A DNA stretch of 64,000 nucleotides. It comes from Amycolatopsis saalfeldensis. Lineage in GTDB: Bacteria > Actinomycetota > Actinomycetes > Mycobacteriales > Pseudonocardiaceae. Both the position numbers and the translations under genes were made by a program. This document shows positions 51,082-62,175 of this stretch, piece after piece. The DNA lies in assembly GCF_900110575.1 (NCBI RefSeq), contig NZ_FOEF01000002.1:372001-436000 (forward strand). Direction: 5' to 3'. The stretch's first letter is position 1. Each line of letters opens with the position of its first letter. The notes beneath the pieces were generated by a model that made no database searches, was not told the DNA's origin, and worked only from the letters and a program-made list of their open reading frames with translations.

Positions 51082-51849
51082 ATGGACGAACTGGGCCCGA
51101 CAACCCGCGTGATGCACGCGATGGAGCAGCTCTGGGCCGAGGTCCGGCGCCGGCACCCGGACGTGCCCGACGCCATCCTCGTGCTCGCGTCCGGGACGAT
51201 GGGCACCACCACCGAGATCCACGGCCACTTCGCACGGTCGCGCTGGCACGTCGGCGAAGGCCACGAGCCGCGCGCGGAGTTCTTCCTCGGTGGCGAGGGG
51301 CTGCGCCGTCCGGCTGCCGCCATCCTCGGGACCACCCTGCACGAGGCGGCGCACGGCCTCGCCGCGACCCGCGACATCGTCGACGTCAGCGACGGCCGGT
51401 ACCACAACAAGAAGTTCGCCGCCCTCGCCCGCGAACTGGGCGTGGCGGCCGAGCAGGCCGACCGGATCGGCTGGTCGGTCACCACCGCGCTGCCCGCGAC
51501 CGTGGCGTCGTACCAGGCTCAGCTCGCCGTCCTCGGAAACGCGCTGAAAGTCTGGCGCCACACCGAAACCGAGGTCGCGCAGCGGGCCCAGGACCGTGCC
51601 GGGCCGCCACCCGACGACCTGGCCGAACCCGGCGATCCCGAGCAGCCGGTCCTGCCGCCGGTCAACGTCGCCCCGGTCGACGGCCGCGGCGCCCACCGCG
51701 GCGGCGCCAACTACTTCGCCGCCGTCTGCCGGTGCCCGAAACCCCGCCGCATCCGCGCGGCGCTGTCCGTCTTCGACCTCGGCGACATCACGTGCGGGGT
51801 GTGCGGCGAGGCGTTCAGTGTGGTCGGGAGCCAGATCCTTCAGCGGTGA
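51082..51849 (+). CDS. SprT-like metalloprotease-domain protein
   Basis: 255 residues. Zinc-protease HExxH in GTTLHEAAHGLAATR, preceded by the SprT-like TTEIHGHFARSRWHV, and a C-terminal treble-clef-like zinc site (VCRCPKPRRIRAALSVFDLGDITCGVCGEAF). Relatives of SprT/Spartan repair DNA-protein crosslinks in eukaryotes; bacterial members are common on chromosomes, phages and plasmids of actinomycetes, with unknown role. Start at ATG with GGGGAG about 18 bases upstream, a weak arrangement. Confidence 0.82.
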   Translation: MDELGPTTRVMHAMEQLWAEVRRRHPDVPDAILVLASGTMGTTTEIHGHFARSRWHVGEGHEPRAEFFLGGEGLRRPAAAILGTTLHEAAHGLAATRDIVDVSDGRYHNKKFAALARELGVAAEQADRIGWSVTTALPATVASYQAQLAVLGNALKVWRHTETEVAQRAQDRAGPPPDDLAEPGDPEQPVLPPVNVAPVDGRGAHRGGANYFAAVCRCPKPRRIRAALSVFDLGDITCGVCGEAFSVVGSQILQR

Positions 51850-51895
51850 CGCGGCTCCGGGACTGGTCCCGGCGCGAGCGGTACATCATGGTGGC

Positions 51896-52411
51896 ATGAC
51901 GACGCTGACATTCCGTTGCCTGGCCATCACGGCAGGTGCGCTGATGACGACAGTTGTCTCGGTGGGTTGCAGCACCCAAGTGGATGGCACCGGTTCCGCG
52001 AGCGCGCCGCCCGCTGTCTCGAAGAGCGCGACCAGCTCGGCGCCGACGCAGCCGAGCGCGAAGGACGGCACGAACTACAAAGCCTGTCTCGGCGGCGACT
52101 GTGAGATCACAGTGTCCAAACCGGTCACGATCACGTTGTCCGATTCCCCGATCGACGCCGGACCCTTCACGGTGCAGAAGATAACTGCCGACAGCGTTGA
52201 GGTGAGCATGGCCCTCCCCGCCGGGCCCAGCCTCGGCGCCACCATCAAAAAGGGCTGCACGACCGCCTTCTACGCGAACAACGCCAGCGGATTGGCGGTC
52301 ACATCGTGCTCGAGGGAACCCGATGACATCGTCGGCATGTATGTCAAGCAAATCGTGACCGTAAAGGGCATCACTGACGGCGACGCAATCCTGAACCTGA
52401 AATCCGAGTAA
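51896..52411 (+). CDS. Secreted lipoprotein, function unknown
   Basis: 171 residues. A lipobox-like VSVGC at about residue 25 follows a hydrophobic signal region (CLAITAGALMTTVV), so it is lipidated and exported; Lnt at 17.2 kb could N-acylate it. A Ser/Ala/Pro-rich linker precedes a small domain with four cysteines (KACLGGDCEITVSKPVTITLSDSP, KKGCTTAFYA, VTSCSREPDD). No family recognised. Confidence 0.8.
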   Translation: MTTLTFRCLAITAGALMTTVVSVGCSTQVDGTGSASAPPAVSKSATSSAPTQPSAKDGTNYKACLGGDCEITVSKPVTITLSDSPIDAGPFTVQKITADSVEVSMALPAGPSLGATIKKGCTTAFYANNASGLAVTSCSREPDDIVGMYVKQIVTVKGITDGDAILNLKSE

Positions 52412-52415
52412 GGAT

Positions 52416-53501
52416 CTACTGCTCCTCCAACGCTTGTTCGCGCATCTGGCGGACGGTGTCCGCGAGGGCGTCGTGGCGCTGCTGTAGCTCGGTTGCCGCT
52501 GCTGCGCGTTCGGCGAGTTCCGTGCGGAGACCGGCGAGCTGCTCGTGCAGCGGCGCCAGCGCGTCGGCGTACTGACGGGTGGCCGCGGTCAGCTGGCCGC
52601 TCAGATCGGCGATCCGCTGATCGGCGGCCTCCCGCGCGCCGTGCAGCTGATCGGCGAACTCGTCGGTGCGAGTCCGGAGCCGGTGCTCCCAATCCTCGGT
52701 GAGCGACGCACGGAGCTGCTGCTGTTGCCGGTCGGCGTCCTGCCGGAGCCGGTCGAGCCGCTCCACCGCCTCGGCCCGCTCGCCGGCCAGCGTGTTCTGC
52801 AACGCGGTCACCCGGTCCTGGGCGGCGGCCACCTGGTCGAGGGCGCGCTGGCGATCGGCCTCGGCGATGTCCTTCGCCTGCCGGGCGGACTGTCGCGCGG
52901 CGGCCGCCTGATCGCGTTCCTTGACGGCGGCACGCGCTTCCTGCCGCGCGGCCAAGAGGCCGGCGCGATCGTCTTCGGCCTGAAGCCGGGCCTGCTCGGC
53001 CTCGGCCGACGCCTGGTCCCGCTTCGCCGTCGCCTGATCTGCCAGCACTAGCGCCTGATCGCGCGCGGTGTCCGCGGCCGCCTTGTCGGACAGTGCGGAC
53101 AGCGTCTCGTCCGCGATCCGGGTCCGGAGCGAGGTCAGCTCGTCCCGCACCGGCTCCAGCGCGGCCAGCAACGTCGCCGCACGATCGTCGACGACCTGGA
53201 CGTCGACGTGTGTCATCGACTGGTCCGGCCCGTACACCTGGACCCAGATCTCCCGGTTTTCGTCCAGCATCGCGCAGCTGATCACCTTCGCGCCCCACTG
53301 GCCGTAACGGCCGGGGTCGGCCGGGCAGTACGGCGTGGGCCGGCCGCCACGAGACGGCAGCGGGGGCAGCCGGCGGCCGCAGTAGGCGCAGTGCCCCACC
53401 CCGTCCGCGGCGATCGCCCGCAACGTCGCCTCGCGCCGCTCCTCCCGGCTCCCCCGGCGCGCCGGGGCATCTTCGCTGGTCTCAGCAGCCTCTTGCTCCA
53501 C
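52416..53501 (-). CDS. Zinc-finger plus long coiled-coil protein next to a recombinase
   Basis: 361 residues. Residues about 33-60 have a CX2C...C knuckle (GHCAYCGRRLPPLPSRGGRPTPYCPADPGRYGQWG). From about residue 105 to the end it is a near-continuous Ala/Arg/Gln/Glu coiled coil. This looks like KfrA-type or other filament-forming DNA-binding proteins. It is divergent from a tyrosine recombinase, with a 226-bp AT-rich region between. A role in DNA organisation or controlling the recombinase is possible, not shown. GAGCAAGAGG codes at its very N terminus; start is the ATG at 53501. Confidence 0.75.
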   Translation of the reverse strand: MEQEAAETSEDAPARRGSREERREATLRAIAADGVGHCAYCGRRLPPLPSRGGRPTPYCPADPGRYGQWGAKVISCAMLDENREIWVQVYGPDQSMTHVDVQVVDDRAATLLAALEPVRDELTSLRTRIADETLSALSDKAAADTARDQALVLADQATAKRDQASAEAEQARLQAEDDRAGLLAARQEARAAVKERDQAAAARQSARQAKDIAEADRQRALDQVAAAQDRVTALQNTLAGERAEAVERLDRLRQDADRQQQQLRASLTEDWEHRLRTRTDEFADQLHGAREAADQRIADLSGQLTAATRQYADALAPLHEQLAGLRTELAERAAAATELQQRHDALADTVRQMREQALEEQ

Positions 53502-53528
53502 TCTGACAGCCTATCAGGTTCGAGTTTT

Positions 53529-53549
53529 GAATCTAAAACCTATAGATTC
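53529..53549. promoter_or_regulatory. Dyad GAATCTA-N7-TAGATTC in the divergent region
   Basis: Perfect 7-bp arms in the AT-rich 226-bp gap (53502-53727) between the coiled-coil gene and the recombinase. The gap also contains an AAGGAGG before an ATG at 53620 that opens no lasting frame. Confidence 0.6.
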
Positions 53550-53727
53550 TGATACACAACTACAACTGAAAGGCAAGATGGAACGCTAGAGGCATATGGA
53601 TAAGGAGGATTATTCATATGAACTTTCTGGCGCGGTCGCTGTGTCGCGACGCGGCCTGCCAAGGGCGCTGTGCCAGACTGCGGTGGACCAGGGAAACCAC
53701 GGCGGCACGGGAGAAATCGGCGTAACC

Positions 53728-54954
53728 ATGACTGTTGCCCTGGCCCCAGGAACCGACGGCGCCAAGAGCGGGCCGGAGCGGTTCGCGGAGTTCCTGCGGA
53801 TCTACGCCTCGGTCAACACCCGCATCGCCTACGCCACCGACCTGGGCATTCCCCTCGAGTGGGTGCCCGGGTACGTCGCGCCGGATCCGGGCCGACGCCG
53901 TGGCCGGCGGCGCCGCGAGCAGGCGAGCGGGCTGGAGTGGCTCGTCTGGTGTGTCCGCAACGGGATCGACTCGTTCGCCGAGGTCCGGGTCGACCACGTC
54001 GAGCGCTGGCTCGACGACCTGGCCCGCGCGGGGTACAGCGCCGCCACCCGCGGGCGGATGCTGTCGGCCGTGTCCGCGTTCTACCGGAAGTACCTGCTGC
54101 GGGAGGGGCTGGCCGCGCACAATCCCGTCGCCTTGGTGGATCGGCGGGCCCAGCAGGTCAACCGCGCGGCGGGCACGCCGTCCGCCACCAAGCGGTGGTC
54201 GTTCGAGGCGTGCCGGGCGTTGCTGCTGGCCGCCTACCTGCTGGCCGAGCACCGCCGCGACGGGCGCCGTGACCGGGCGATGGTCGAGATCCTGATCGGC
54301 ACCGGGGTCCGCGCGGAGGAGCTCGTCGGCGTCAACCTGCTCGACTATCGGCGCGCCGCGCAGCGGGACATCGGCGTGCTGCGGGTGCACGGCAAGGGCG
54401 GTAAGGACCGTGAGGTCGCGCTGGCCGTTCCGGTCGCCGACGCGGTCGACGCCTACCTCGCCCAGCGCCGCCCGGCCGCGGTGCCCGCGCTACGCGGAGA
54501 CGTCGGCCCCCGGCCCGCCGAACCGCTGTTCGTCACCAGCACCGGCCGTCGAGTCCATGTGTCCCATGTGGACGCCGTGCTGCGCCGGCTGTGCGCGACG
54601 TTCGCGCCGGAGCCCGGCACCGCGCCGCCGCGGGCGCGCTGGCTGGCCGATCTCCTCGCGACCGCGCAGGCGGCGTTCATCGCCACGCACCTGGGCCCGC
54701 TGCGGGACGCCATCCACCCGCATTCCGCCCGGCATTCCTACGCCACCCACGCGAAGGAACGGGGTGTGGGGCTGCGCCAGGTCCAGCAGGACCTCGGCCA
54801 CACCTCACTGTCCACCACCGAGATCTACCTGCACGACGAGGACAGCATCCGCGACTCCGCGGCGCACGAACTGTCCCCCGCCCTGCACCGTGGCTGGCTG
54901 GCCACCGGCCCGCTCACTACGATCCGGGAAACCGTCCGGCCGCAAGAGGAGTGA
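53728..54954 (+). CDS. Tyrosine recombinase (XerC/D- or integrase-like)
   Basis: 408 residues from the ATG at 53728 (an in-frame ATG at 53596 lacks plausible sequence). N-terminal core-binding domain (FAEFLRIYASVNTRIAYATDLG ... FAEVRVDHVERWLDDL). Catalytic residues: Arg in GTGVRAEELVGV, Lys in VHGKGGKDREVAL, HxxR in HPHSARHSYATH, His in DLGHTSLSTT and Tyr in EIYLHDED. An insertion of about 40 residues lies before the HxxR motif. The next gene starts 4 bp after the stop, so the pentapeptide protein is in the same operon. Confidence 0.9.
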   Translation: MTVALAPGTDGAKSGPERFAEFLRIYASVNTRIAYATDLGIPLEWVPGYVAPDPGRRRGRRRREQASGLEWLVWCVRNGIDSFAEVRVDHVERWLDDLARAGYSAATRGRMLSAVSAFYRKYLLREGLAAHNPVALVDRRAQQVNRAAGTPSATKRWSFEACRALLLAAYLLAEHRRDGRRDRAMVEILIGTGVRAEELVGVNLLDYRRAAQRDIGVLRVHGKGGKDREVALAVPVADAVDAYLAQRRPAAVPALRGDVGPRPAEPLFVTSTGRRVHVSHVDAVLRRLCATFAPEPGTAPPRARWLADLLATAQAAFIATHLGPLRDAIHPHSARHSYATHAKERGVGLRQVQQDLGHTSLSTTEIYLHDEDSIRDSAAHELSPALHRGWLATGPLTTIRETVRPQEE

Positions 54955-54957
54955 CCC

Positions 54958-55761
54958 GTGCCCGAACCCGCCGCGCTGAAGGCGGACTGCGCGAACTGCT
55001 TCGGGCTCTGCTGCGTCGCCCTCACCTTCACCCGCTCGGCCGACTTCGCGATCGACAAGGCCGCCGGGGACCCCTGCCACAACCTCCAGGCGGACTTCGG
55101 CTGCGGCATCCACGACCAGCTGCGGCCACGCGGGTTCCCCGGCTGCTCCGTCTACGACTGCTTCGGTGCCGGGCAGCGGATCTCGCAGAGCACCTTCGGC
55201 GGGCGCAGCTGGCGGGACGAGCCCGGGACGGCCCGGCAGATGTTCGCCGCGCTGCCGGTGATGCGGCAGCTGCACGAACTGCTCGCCTACCTGACCGAAG
55301 CGCGCAGCCTCGACGCGGCCCGCGAGCTGCACGAGGACCTCGGGGCCGCGATCGAGGAGACCGAACGGCTCGCCGCGAGTGACCCCGAAACGCTGCTCAC
55401 GGTCGACGTCGGCGAGCAGCGCGGCCGCGTCAACGAGCTGCTCCTGCGGACGAGTGAGCTGGTGCGCGCCGCTGTCCCCGGAAAGAAGAAGGACCGGCGC
55501 GGGGCCGACTTGATGGGTGCGAAGCTCAAGGGCGCCGACCTCCGCGGTGCGAACCTGCGCGGCGCGTACCTGATCGCGGCGGACCTGCGCGGGGCCGATC
55601 TGCGGCTGGCCGACCTGATCGGCGCGGACTTCCGGGACGCGGACCTGCGCGGGGCCGATCTCACCGGTTGCCTGTTCCTCACCCAGTCCCAGGTCAACGC
55701 CGCCCGCGGGGACGCCGCGACGAAGCTTCCGCCGGGTCTCACGCGTCCCGCGCATTGGTGA
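54958..55761 (+). CDS. Pentapeptide-repeat protein with N-terminal Cys cluster
   Basis: 267 residues from GTG with GAGGAG upstream. The N-terminal 60 residues carry a cysteine cluster ([35 protein letters not shown]) that may bind metal. Residues about 180-240 are eight to nine pentapeptide repeats ([20 protein letters not shown] and onward), forming a right-handed beta helix. Pentapeptide proteins of the Qnr/MfpA type mimic DNA and protect gyrase, but this repeat run is short and the Cys domain is different. Co-transcribed with the recombinase; the 3' ends of this gene and the LysR gene overlap by 23 bp. Confidence 0.85.
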   Translation: MPEPAALKADCANCFGLCCVALTFTRSADFAIDKAAGDPCHNLQADFGCGIHDQLRPRGFPGCSVYDCFGAGQRISQSTFGGRSWRDEPGTARQMFAALPVMRQLHELLAYLTEARSLDAARELHEDLGAAIEETERLAASDPETLLTVDVGEQRGRVNELLLRTSELVRAAVPGKKKDRRGADLMGAKLKGADLRGANLRGAYLIAADLRGADLRLADLIGADFRDADLRGADLTGCLFLTQSQVNAARGDAATKLPPGLTRPAHW

Positions 55762-56638
55762 CTTTTCCGTTCCGCGCCAAGCAGTCCTGCGCCGAGGCGC
55801 GGAAGGCGGCCACCAGCGGGTTGTGGTCCGCGGCCCGGGTGGCCACGACGACCTTGCCCGGCTCTACGCCGTGCAGCGGGATCGTGGTGAGGTCGCCGCG
55901 GAGGCCGGCCGCGTGCAGGGCGGCCGGGACGATGGCCACGGCCTGTCCGGCGGCGATGTATTCGAGCTTGTCCTCGATGGACTCGGCCAGTGGCCCGTCG
56001 GGGGCGGGGCGGCCGTCCGGGCGCGGGTCGATGCGCCAGTACGCGTCGAAGTCCCGGTTCGGGAAGCGCGGGATCGGCTCGCCCTCGATGTCCTCGAGCG
56101 TCACCGACTCCTTGCCCGCCAGCCGGTGCCCGAGCCGGACGAGCAGCAGCTTCGGCTCGTCGTAGAGCGCCGTGACGTGCAGCCCGTCGGGGTCCAGCGG
56201 CAGCCGGGTGATCACCGCGTCCACCCGCTGGTCGGACAGGGCCTCGCGCGCCTCGTTCCATTCGAGGTGCAGCGTGTGCACTTCCGCACCGGGGTGGCGG
56301 TGACGCAGGTTCTGCACCGCGGGGGTGACGATCAGGCCCGCGGTGTAGCCGACGGTGATCCGGGTGGGCTGCGCGGCGGCGCGGGCGGCGGCCGTGGCCT
56401 GCTCGGCCGCACGCAGCAGAGCGTGTGCGCGGGGGAGGAACGCCTCCCCCGCCTCGGTGAGCCGGGTGCCTTGCCGCGTGCGGTCGAGCAGACGGGCGCC
56501 GACCTGGGCTTCGAGCTGGCTGATCTGCCGGCTCAGCGACGGCTGCGCGATCCGCAGCTCCGCCGCGGCCCGGCCGTAGTGCAGGTGTGACGCGACGGTG
56601 GTGAAGTACCGCACCAGCCGAAGGTCGAGATCCGTCAT
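55739..56638 (-). CDS. LysR-family transcriptional regulator
   Basis: 299 residues. N-terminal [67 protein letters not shown]; periplasmic-binding-like effector domain after. Divergent from the SnoaL/SDR operon with an inverted repeat between, so it is probably its activator. Confidence 0.93.
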   Translation of the reverse strand: MTDLDLRLVRYFTTVASHLHYGRAAAELRIAQPSLSRQISQLEAQVGARLLDRTRQGTRLTEAGEAFLPRAHALLRAAEQATAAARAAAQPTRITVGYTAGLIVTPAVQNLRHRHPGAEVHTLHLEWNEAREALSDQRVDAVITRLPLDPDGLHVTALYDEPKLLLVRLGHRLAGKESVTLEDIEGEPIPRFPNRDFDAYWRIDPRPDGRPAPDGPLAESIEDKLEYIAAGQAVAIVPAALHAAGLRGDLTTIPLHGVEPGKVVVATRAADHNPLVAAFRASAQDCLARNGKVTNARDA

Positions 56639-56652
56639 GCCTCGATCGTATT

Positions 56653-56670
56653 ACCTGGTCCGAAACAGGT
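56653..56670. promoter_or_regulatory. Candidate LysR site (ACCTG-N8-CAGGT)
   Basis: Perfect 5-bp arms, 8-bp spacer, in the 71-bp region between the divergent LysR and SnoaL genes. Confidence 0.5.
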
Positions 56671-56709
56671 CTTTGATCATCGCGGGCGCGCGGTCCTAGC
56701 GTGGGATTC

Positions 56710-57126
56710 ATGCCTGCTGACAACGAAATCCCGGTGCGCCGCTTCTATCAGGCGCTCGTCACCGGAGACACCGAGCTGGTCGACGCCGCCCTCGCGGCCG
56801 ACTGGGAAACTGTCCCGCCGCTGCGCACCGGCAGCGGCCCGGAGGGGTGGAAGGCGACCATCGCCCACCTCCGGGGCGCCTTCGGCGAGCTGGAAACCGA
56901 GATCGAGGACGTCGTCGTGAGCGGGGACCGGGTCGCGGTGCGGGCGGTCACCCGCGCGAAGCACACCGGCCCGCTGCTCGGGGTCGAAGGGACCGGCCGC
57001 GAAGTCGAGTTCCGGGCCGCCGACTTCCACCAGGTGGTCGACGGCCGGATCGTGCGGACCTGGCACCTGGAGGACTACTTCGGGATCGCGCAGCAGATCG
57101 GCCTGGAGTTCACCCGTGGCGCTTGA
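56710..57126 (+). CDS. SnoaL-like polyketide cyclase/ester cyclase-fold protein
   Basis: 138 residues of the SnoaL/NTF2 fold: VRRFYQALVTGDTELVDAALAADWETVPPLRTGSGPEGWKATIAHLRGAFGELETEIEDVVVSGDRVAVRAVTRAKHTG ... VEFRAADFHQVVDGRIVRTWHLEDYFG. It may isomerise or cyclise a small molecule. It overlaps the SDR gene by 11 bases and heads an operon probably under the divergent LysR regulator. Confidence 0.9.
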   Translation: MPADNEIPVRRFYQALVTGDTELVDAALAADWETVPPLRTGSGPEGWKATIAHLRGAFGELETEIEDVVVSGDRVAVRAVTRAKHTGPLLGVEGTGREVEFRAADFHQVVDGRIVRTWHLEDYFGIAQQIGLEFTRGA

Positions 57127-57871
57127 CGGGAAGACGGCGGTGGTCACCGGCGGGTCGCGGGGCATCGGGTACGCCTACTGCCGGCGGCTCGCCGCGGACG
57201 GGGCGAACGTCGTAGTGATCGACATCGACGACCCGTCGGACGCGGTCAAGACGCTGGACGGCGGCGACCACCTGGGCCTGGTGTGCGACATCGGCGAGCC
57301 GTCGCAGGTCGACGCCGCGGCTGCCGCGGTCCTCGACCGGTACGGGCGCTGCGACATCCTCGTCAACAACGCCGGCATCTTCCCGATCGCCGACCTCGAC
57401 CACGTGACCCTCGAGCTGTGGCGCAAGGTGCAGGCGGTCAACGTCGAAGCGATCCTGCTGTTCGCCCGGGCGTTCGCGCCGGGGATGCGGGCCGCCGGGT
57501 GGGGGCGCGTGGTCAACACCGGCTCGGGCATCACCCTGACGCAGAACCGCGACCTCGTTTACCTGACCAGCAAGGGCACCGTGCACGCGCTGACCCGGGC
57601 GCTCGCCAACGAGCTGGGCGAGGGCGGCATCACGGTCAACGCGATCGCGCCCGGGCTGGTGCCGACCGAGGGTTTCCTCGGCCGCGCCCGGGCGAACGGC
57701 CCGACCGCCGACGAGGTGTTCGCCCGGGTGACGGCCTTGCAAACCGTCAAGCGCCCGTCGGTCCCGGCCGACCTCGCCAACGCGCTGGCCTTCCTGGTCT
57801 CCGACGACGCCGCCTTCATGACCGCGCAGATCCTGCACGTCGACGGCGGCGTCACGCGGACGGGGGCCTGA
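57116..57871 (+). CDS. Short-chain dehydrogenase/reductase
   Basis: 251 residues from GTG. TGGSRGIGYAYCRRL cofactor motif, LVNNAGIFP, catalytic region VNTGSGITLTQNRDLVYLTSKGTV (YxxxK). Second gene of the SnoaL operon; acts with it on an unknown carbonyl substrate. A decayed alpha/beta hydrolase follows 2 bp after the stop, originally the third enzyme of the operon. Confidence 0.92.
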   Translation: MALDGKTAVVTGGSRGIGYAYCRRLAADGANVVVIDIDDPSDAVKTLDGGDHLGLVCDIGEPSQVDAAAAAVLDRYGRCDILVNNAGIFPIADLDHVTLELWRKVQAVNVEAILLFARAFAPGMRAAGWGRVVNTGSGITLTQNRDLVYLTSKGTVHALTRALANELGEGGITVNAIAPGLVPTEGFLGRARANGPTADEVFARVTALQTVKRPSVPADLANALAFLVSDDAAFMTAQILHVDGGVTRTGA

Positions 57872-57873
57872 CC

Positions 57874-58268
57874 GTGCTCGAAACGCTCGCCGACCGCGCG
57901 GAGGCCGGGGTCGTGATCGTCAACCACCCGCGGTTGTTCAGCCGCTCGGGCCTGCCGTCCCAGCTGGAGCCCTGGCGGTCGATGAACGCCGGGACCGGCT
58001 GATCGAGCTCCGCACCGGTTTCGGCCTCGACGAGATGTCGCCGGTCGGCGCGGCGGGCCGCGTCCGGGTGCCGACGTTCGTCTACCAGGTCCACGACGAC
58101 GTCATGACCAGGCCGTCCGACGTCCAGGCGGTCTTCGACGCCATCCCCGGCGACGTGCCGAAGGAGCTGTCCTGGATCCACGGCACCACCCGCCGCTGGG
58201 ACGGATACCGCCACTTCCAGCAGGAACCGGGCCGGATCCTGGACTGGCTGGCCCGGCACTCGCGCTGA
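57874..58268 (+). pseudogene. Truncated, frameshifted alpha/beta hydrolase
   Basis: First frame: DRAEAGVVIVNHPRLFSRSGLPSQLEPWRSM, then stop. Another frame continues with LRTGFGLDEMSPVGAAGRVRVPTFVYQVHDDVMTRPSDVQAVFDAIP ... WIHGTTRRWDGYRHFQQEPGRILDWL, the C-terminal part of hydrolases often encoded beside SDR/SnoaL genes. The N-terminal half with the nucleophile is missing and one frameshift separates the two pieces. Confidence 0.75.
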
Positions 58269-58271
58269 TCG

Positions 58272-58445
58272 TCACCTGCTCACGGGCCGGGTCGCGCCGA
58301 CCACAACGCCGTTCACGCGGGCGAGCCAGCTGCCGCAGAAGCAGCGCACGTAGTCGGCCCGGCTGCCGGCCGAGCCGGGGACGGTCGCGGAGGCGGGCAG
58401 CTCGGCCAATGGCCAGCCGCAACGGGGGCAGCGGGTTTCTTCCAT
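58272..58445 (-). CDS. Small zinc-ribbon protein, 57 residues
   Basis: METETR-like start followed by CPRCGWPL and RCFCGSWLARVNGVV, two knuckles that make one zinc ribbon. Start at ATG 58445. Small ribbon proteins of this kind are frequent in actinomycetes and unassigned. Convergent with the hydrolase remnant, divergent from the CGNZ gene by 25 bp. Confidence 0.6.
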   Translation of the reverse strand: MEETRCPRCGWPLAELPASATVPGSAGSRADYVRCFCGSWLARVNGVVVGATRPVSR

Positions 58446-58470
58446 GACCCGAGCATGATGTAATGGTTCA

Positions 58471-60568
<2,098 letters not shown>

Positions 60569-60571
60569 ATC

Positions 60572-60605
60572 GGCCGGGGCCCGGTCATCCGGAACGGGCC
60601 CCGGC
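60572..60605. terminator. Bidirectional hairpin after rox
   Basis: GC-rich inverted repeat (GCCGGGGCCCG versus CGGGCCCCCGGC, one unpaired base) with an 11-nt loop between the convergent rox and TetR genes. Confidence 0.6.
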
Positions 60606-61238
60606 TCACGCGAACTTGGCGTCGTGGTCGCGAATGCGGGCGATCACGGTGTCCAAAATGGCCTCGAGAGCGGCCGTGTCGTGATGGGCCTGCGCCAGGA
60701 TCAGGCCGCCCTGCACGGCGGCCAGCAGGGCCAGTGCGAGGCCGTCGGCATCGGTCCCGGGCCGCAGCGTGCCGTTGTCGATCATCGCTGCCAGACCGCC
60801 GCGGATCGCGTCGGACCAGGCGGTGAAACTGCGCGCGAGAGCGTCGCGGGCCCACGGGCTGCTGTCGGACAATTCCGCGGAAAGGGTGCCCAGCGGGCAG
60901 CCGCCGGCACCGTGCTGCTGCCGGGCCGCTTCCACCACGACGTCTCGCCACGAGCTGAGGGCTTCGAGGCTGTCGAGCTTGGCCAGCAAGGGTTCCTGAT
61001 GGGACAGGATGGCCCCGGCCTGGAAGGCGATGACCGCCTTGGTGAGGTCGTCCTTGTCCGCGAAGTAGTGGTAGATCTGCGACGAGCTGACCCCGGCGGC
61101 ATCGCGGACCGCCGGGGTGCTGGTGCCGGCCACCCCGTGCCGGTACATGAGGCCGGCCGCGGCCTCGACGATCCGGTCCCGGGTCGCCCGGCCTTTCCGC
61201 GTGCTCGGCGGCTCCTGCTGCGCGACGTGTGACGACAT
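60606..61238 (-). CDS. TetR-family regulator of the NmrA-like gene
   Basis: 210 residues. HTH: TRDRIVEAAAGLMYRHGVAGTSTPAVRDAAGVSSSQIYHYFADKDDLTKAVIAF, the LmrA/YxaF-like subfamily with GGCPLGTLSAELSD. Divergent from the NAD(P)-binding protein; two GGAT-N6-ATCC dyads lie between them. Confidence 0.92.
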   Translation of the reverse strand: MSSHVAQQEPPSTRKGRATRDRIVEAAAGLMYRHGVAGTSTPAVRDAAGVSSSQIYHYFADKDDLTKAVIAFQAGAILSHQEPLLAKLDSLEALSSWRDVVVEAARQQHGAGGCPLGTLSAELSDSSPWARDALARSFTAWSDAIRGGLAAMIDNGTLRPGTDADGLALALLAAVQGGLILAQAHHDTAALEAILDTVIARIRDHDAKFA

Positions 61239-61254
61239 CCGACTCCCTCGTTCT

Positions 61255-61302
61255 GGATTTGACTATCCAATCTTAGCGGGGCTATTTTGGATAGGTCGAT
61301 CC
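61255..61302. promoter_or_regulatory. Twin TetR operators GGAT-N6-ATCC
   Basis: GGAT-TTGACT-ATCC at 61255-61268 and GGAT-AGGTCG-ATCC at 61289-61302; together they also make a large dyad CTATCCAA ... TTGGATAG. The first contains TTGACT, a possible -35, so binding would block transcription. 34 bp between centres. Confidence 0.65.
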
Positions 61303-61329
61303 ATTCCGTCTCGAACCCGAAGGAACACG

Positions 61330-62166
61330 ATGATCTTGGTCACCGGCGCGACCGGCAAGGTCGGCTCCGAAGCCGTCCGGCTCCTCGCCGCGGCACACCA
61401 CCCCACGCGCGCGCTGGTCCGTGACCCGGCTCGGGCACCCGGCGGCGACGTCGACATCGTCACCGGCGACTTCGACCGGCGCGACACGCTGGACGCGGCC
61501 ATGCGCGACGTCGACACGGTCCTGCTCGTCAGCCCGGCGGTGCCGGCCCAGGAGATGGCCGTGATCGACAGCGCGCTGGACCACGGCGTCCGGCACATCG
61601 TCAAGATCACCAGCAAAGCGTCCGCCGACTCCCCGGTGGAACGGCGGCGAGGACAGGCGCGCATCGAGGAACACCTGACCGCGAGCGGGATGGCGTACAC
61701 ACTGCTGCGGTCGAACGCGTACCTGCAGAATCTTCTCGTGATGGCCCCGATGGTCCGGCAGACGCGGAGCTTCGTGATGTCCGCCGGTGACGGCCAGGTC
61801 GGCATGATCGACGCCCGTGACGTCGCCGCCACCGCCGCGGCGATCGCGACGGCGCCGTCCGGGCACGCGGGCCGGGCCTACTGGCTGACCGGTCCCGATC
61901 TGCTCACCTATGACGACGTCGCGAAGGAACTCGCTGCCGCACTGGGACATCCGGTCGAGTACCGCCGGCTCTCGCCCGACGAGCACCGGGCGGTGATGGT
62001 CCGGGCCGGCGTGCCCGAGGCCGTCGCGAAATCCAATGCCGAAGCCTTCGGCCTGATCGCCCAAGGTGATGCCGCCTGGTTGTCGGACGACGTGGAATCG
62101 CTGACCGGGACCCGGCCGCGCAGCTTGCACACCTTCGTCGCCGATCACCTGAACGCCTTCGCCTGA
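61330..62166 (+). CDS. NmrA/HSCARG-type NAD(P)-binding protein
   Basis: 278 residues. Rossmann MILVTGATGKVGSEAVRLLAAAHHPTRALVRDP, then TVLLVSPAVPAQE, RIEEHLTASGMAYTLLRSNAYLQNLLVMAPMV: an atypical SDR of the NmrA/quinone-oxidoreductase QOR2-like group. May reduce quinones or sense redox state. Controlled by the divergent TetR. Confidence 0.9.
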   Translation: MILVTGATGKVGSEAVRLLAAAHHPTRALVRDPARAPGGDVDIVTGDFDRRDTLDAAMRDVDTVLLVSPAVPAQEMAVIDSALDHGVRHIVKITSKASADSPVERRRGQARIEEHLTASGMAYTLLRSNAYLQNLLVMAPMVRQTRSFVMSAGDGQVGMIDARDVAATAAAIATAPSGHAGRAYWLTGPDLLTYDDVAKELAAALGHPVEYRRLSPDEHRAVMVRAGVPEAVAKSNAEAFGLIAQGDAAWLSDDVESLTGTRPRSLHTFVADHLNAFA

Positions 62167-62175
62167 TTCCGGCCC

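Noticed and set aside
53596..53727. N-terminal extension of the second recombinase from ATG 53596
   Set aside because: The 44 residues do not resemble recombinase sequence and no ribosome-binding site precedes the ATG.
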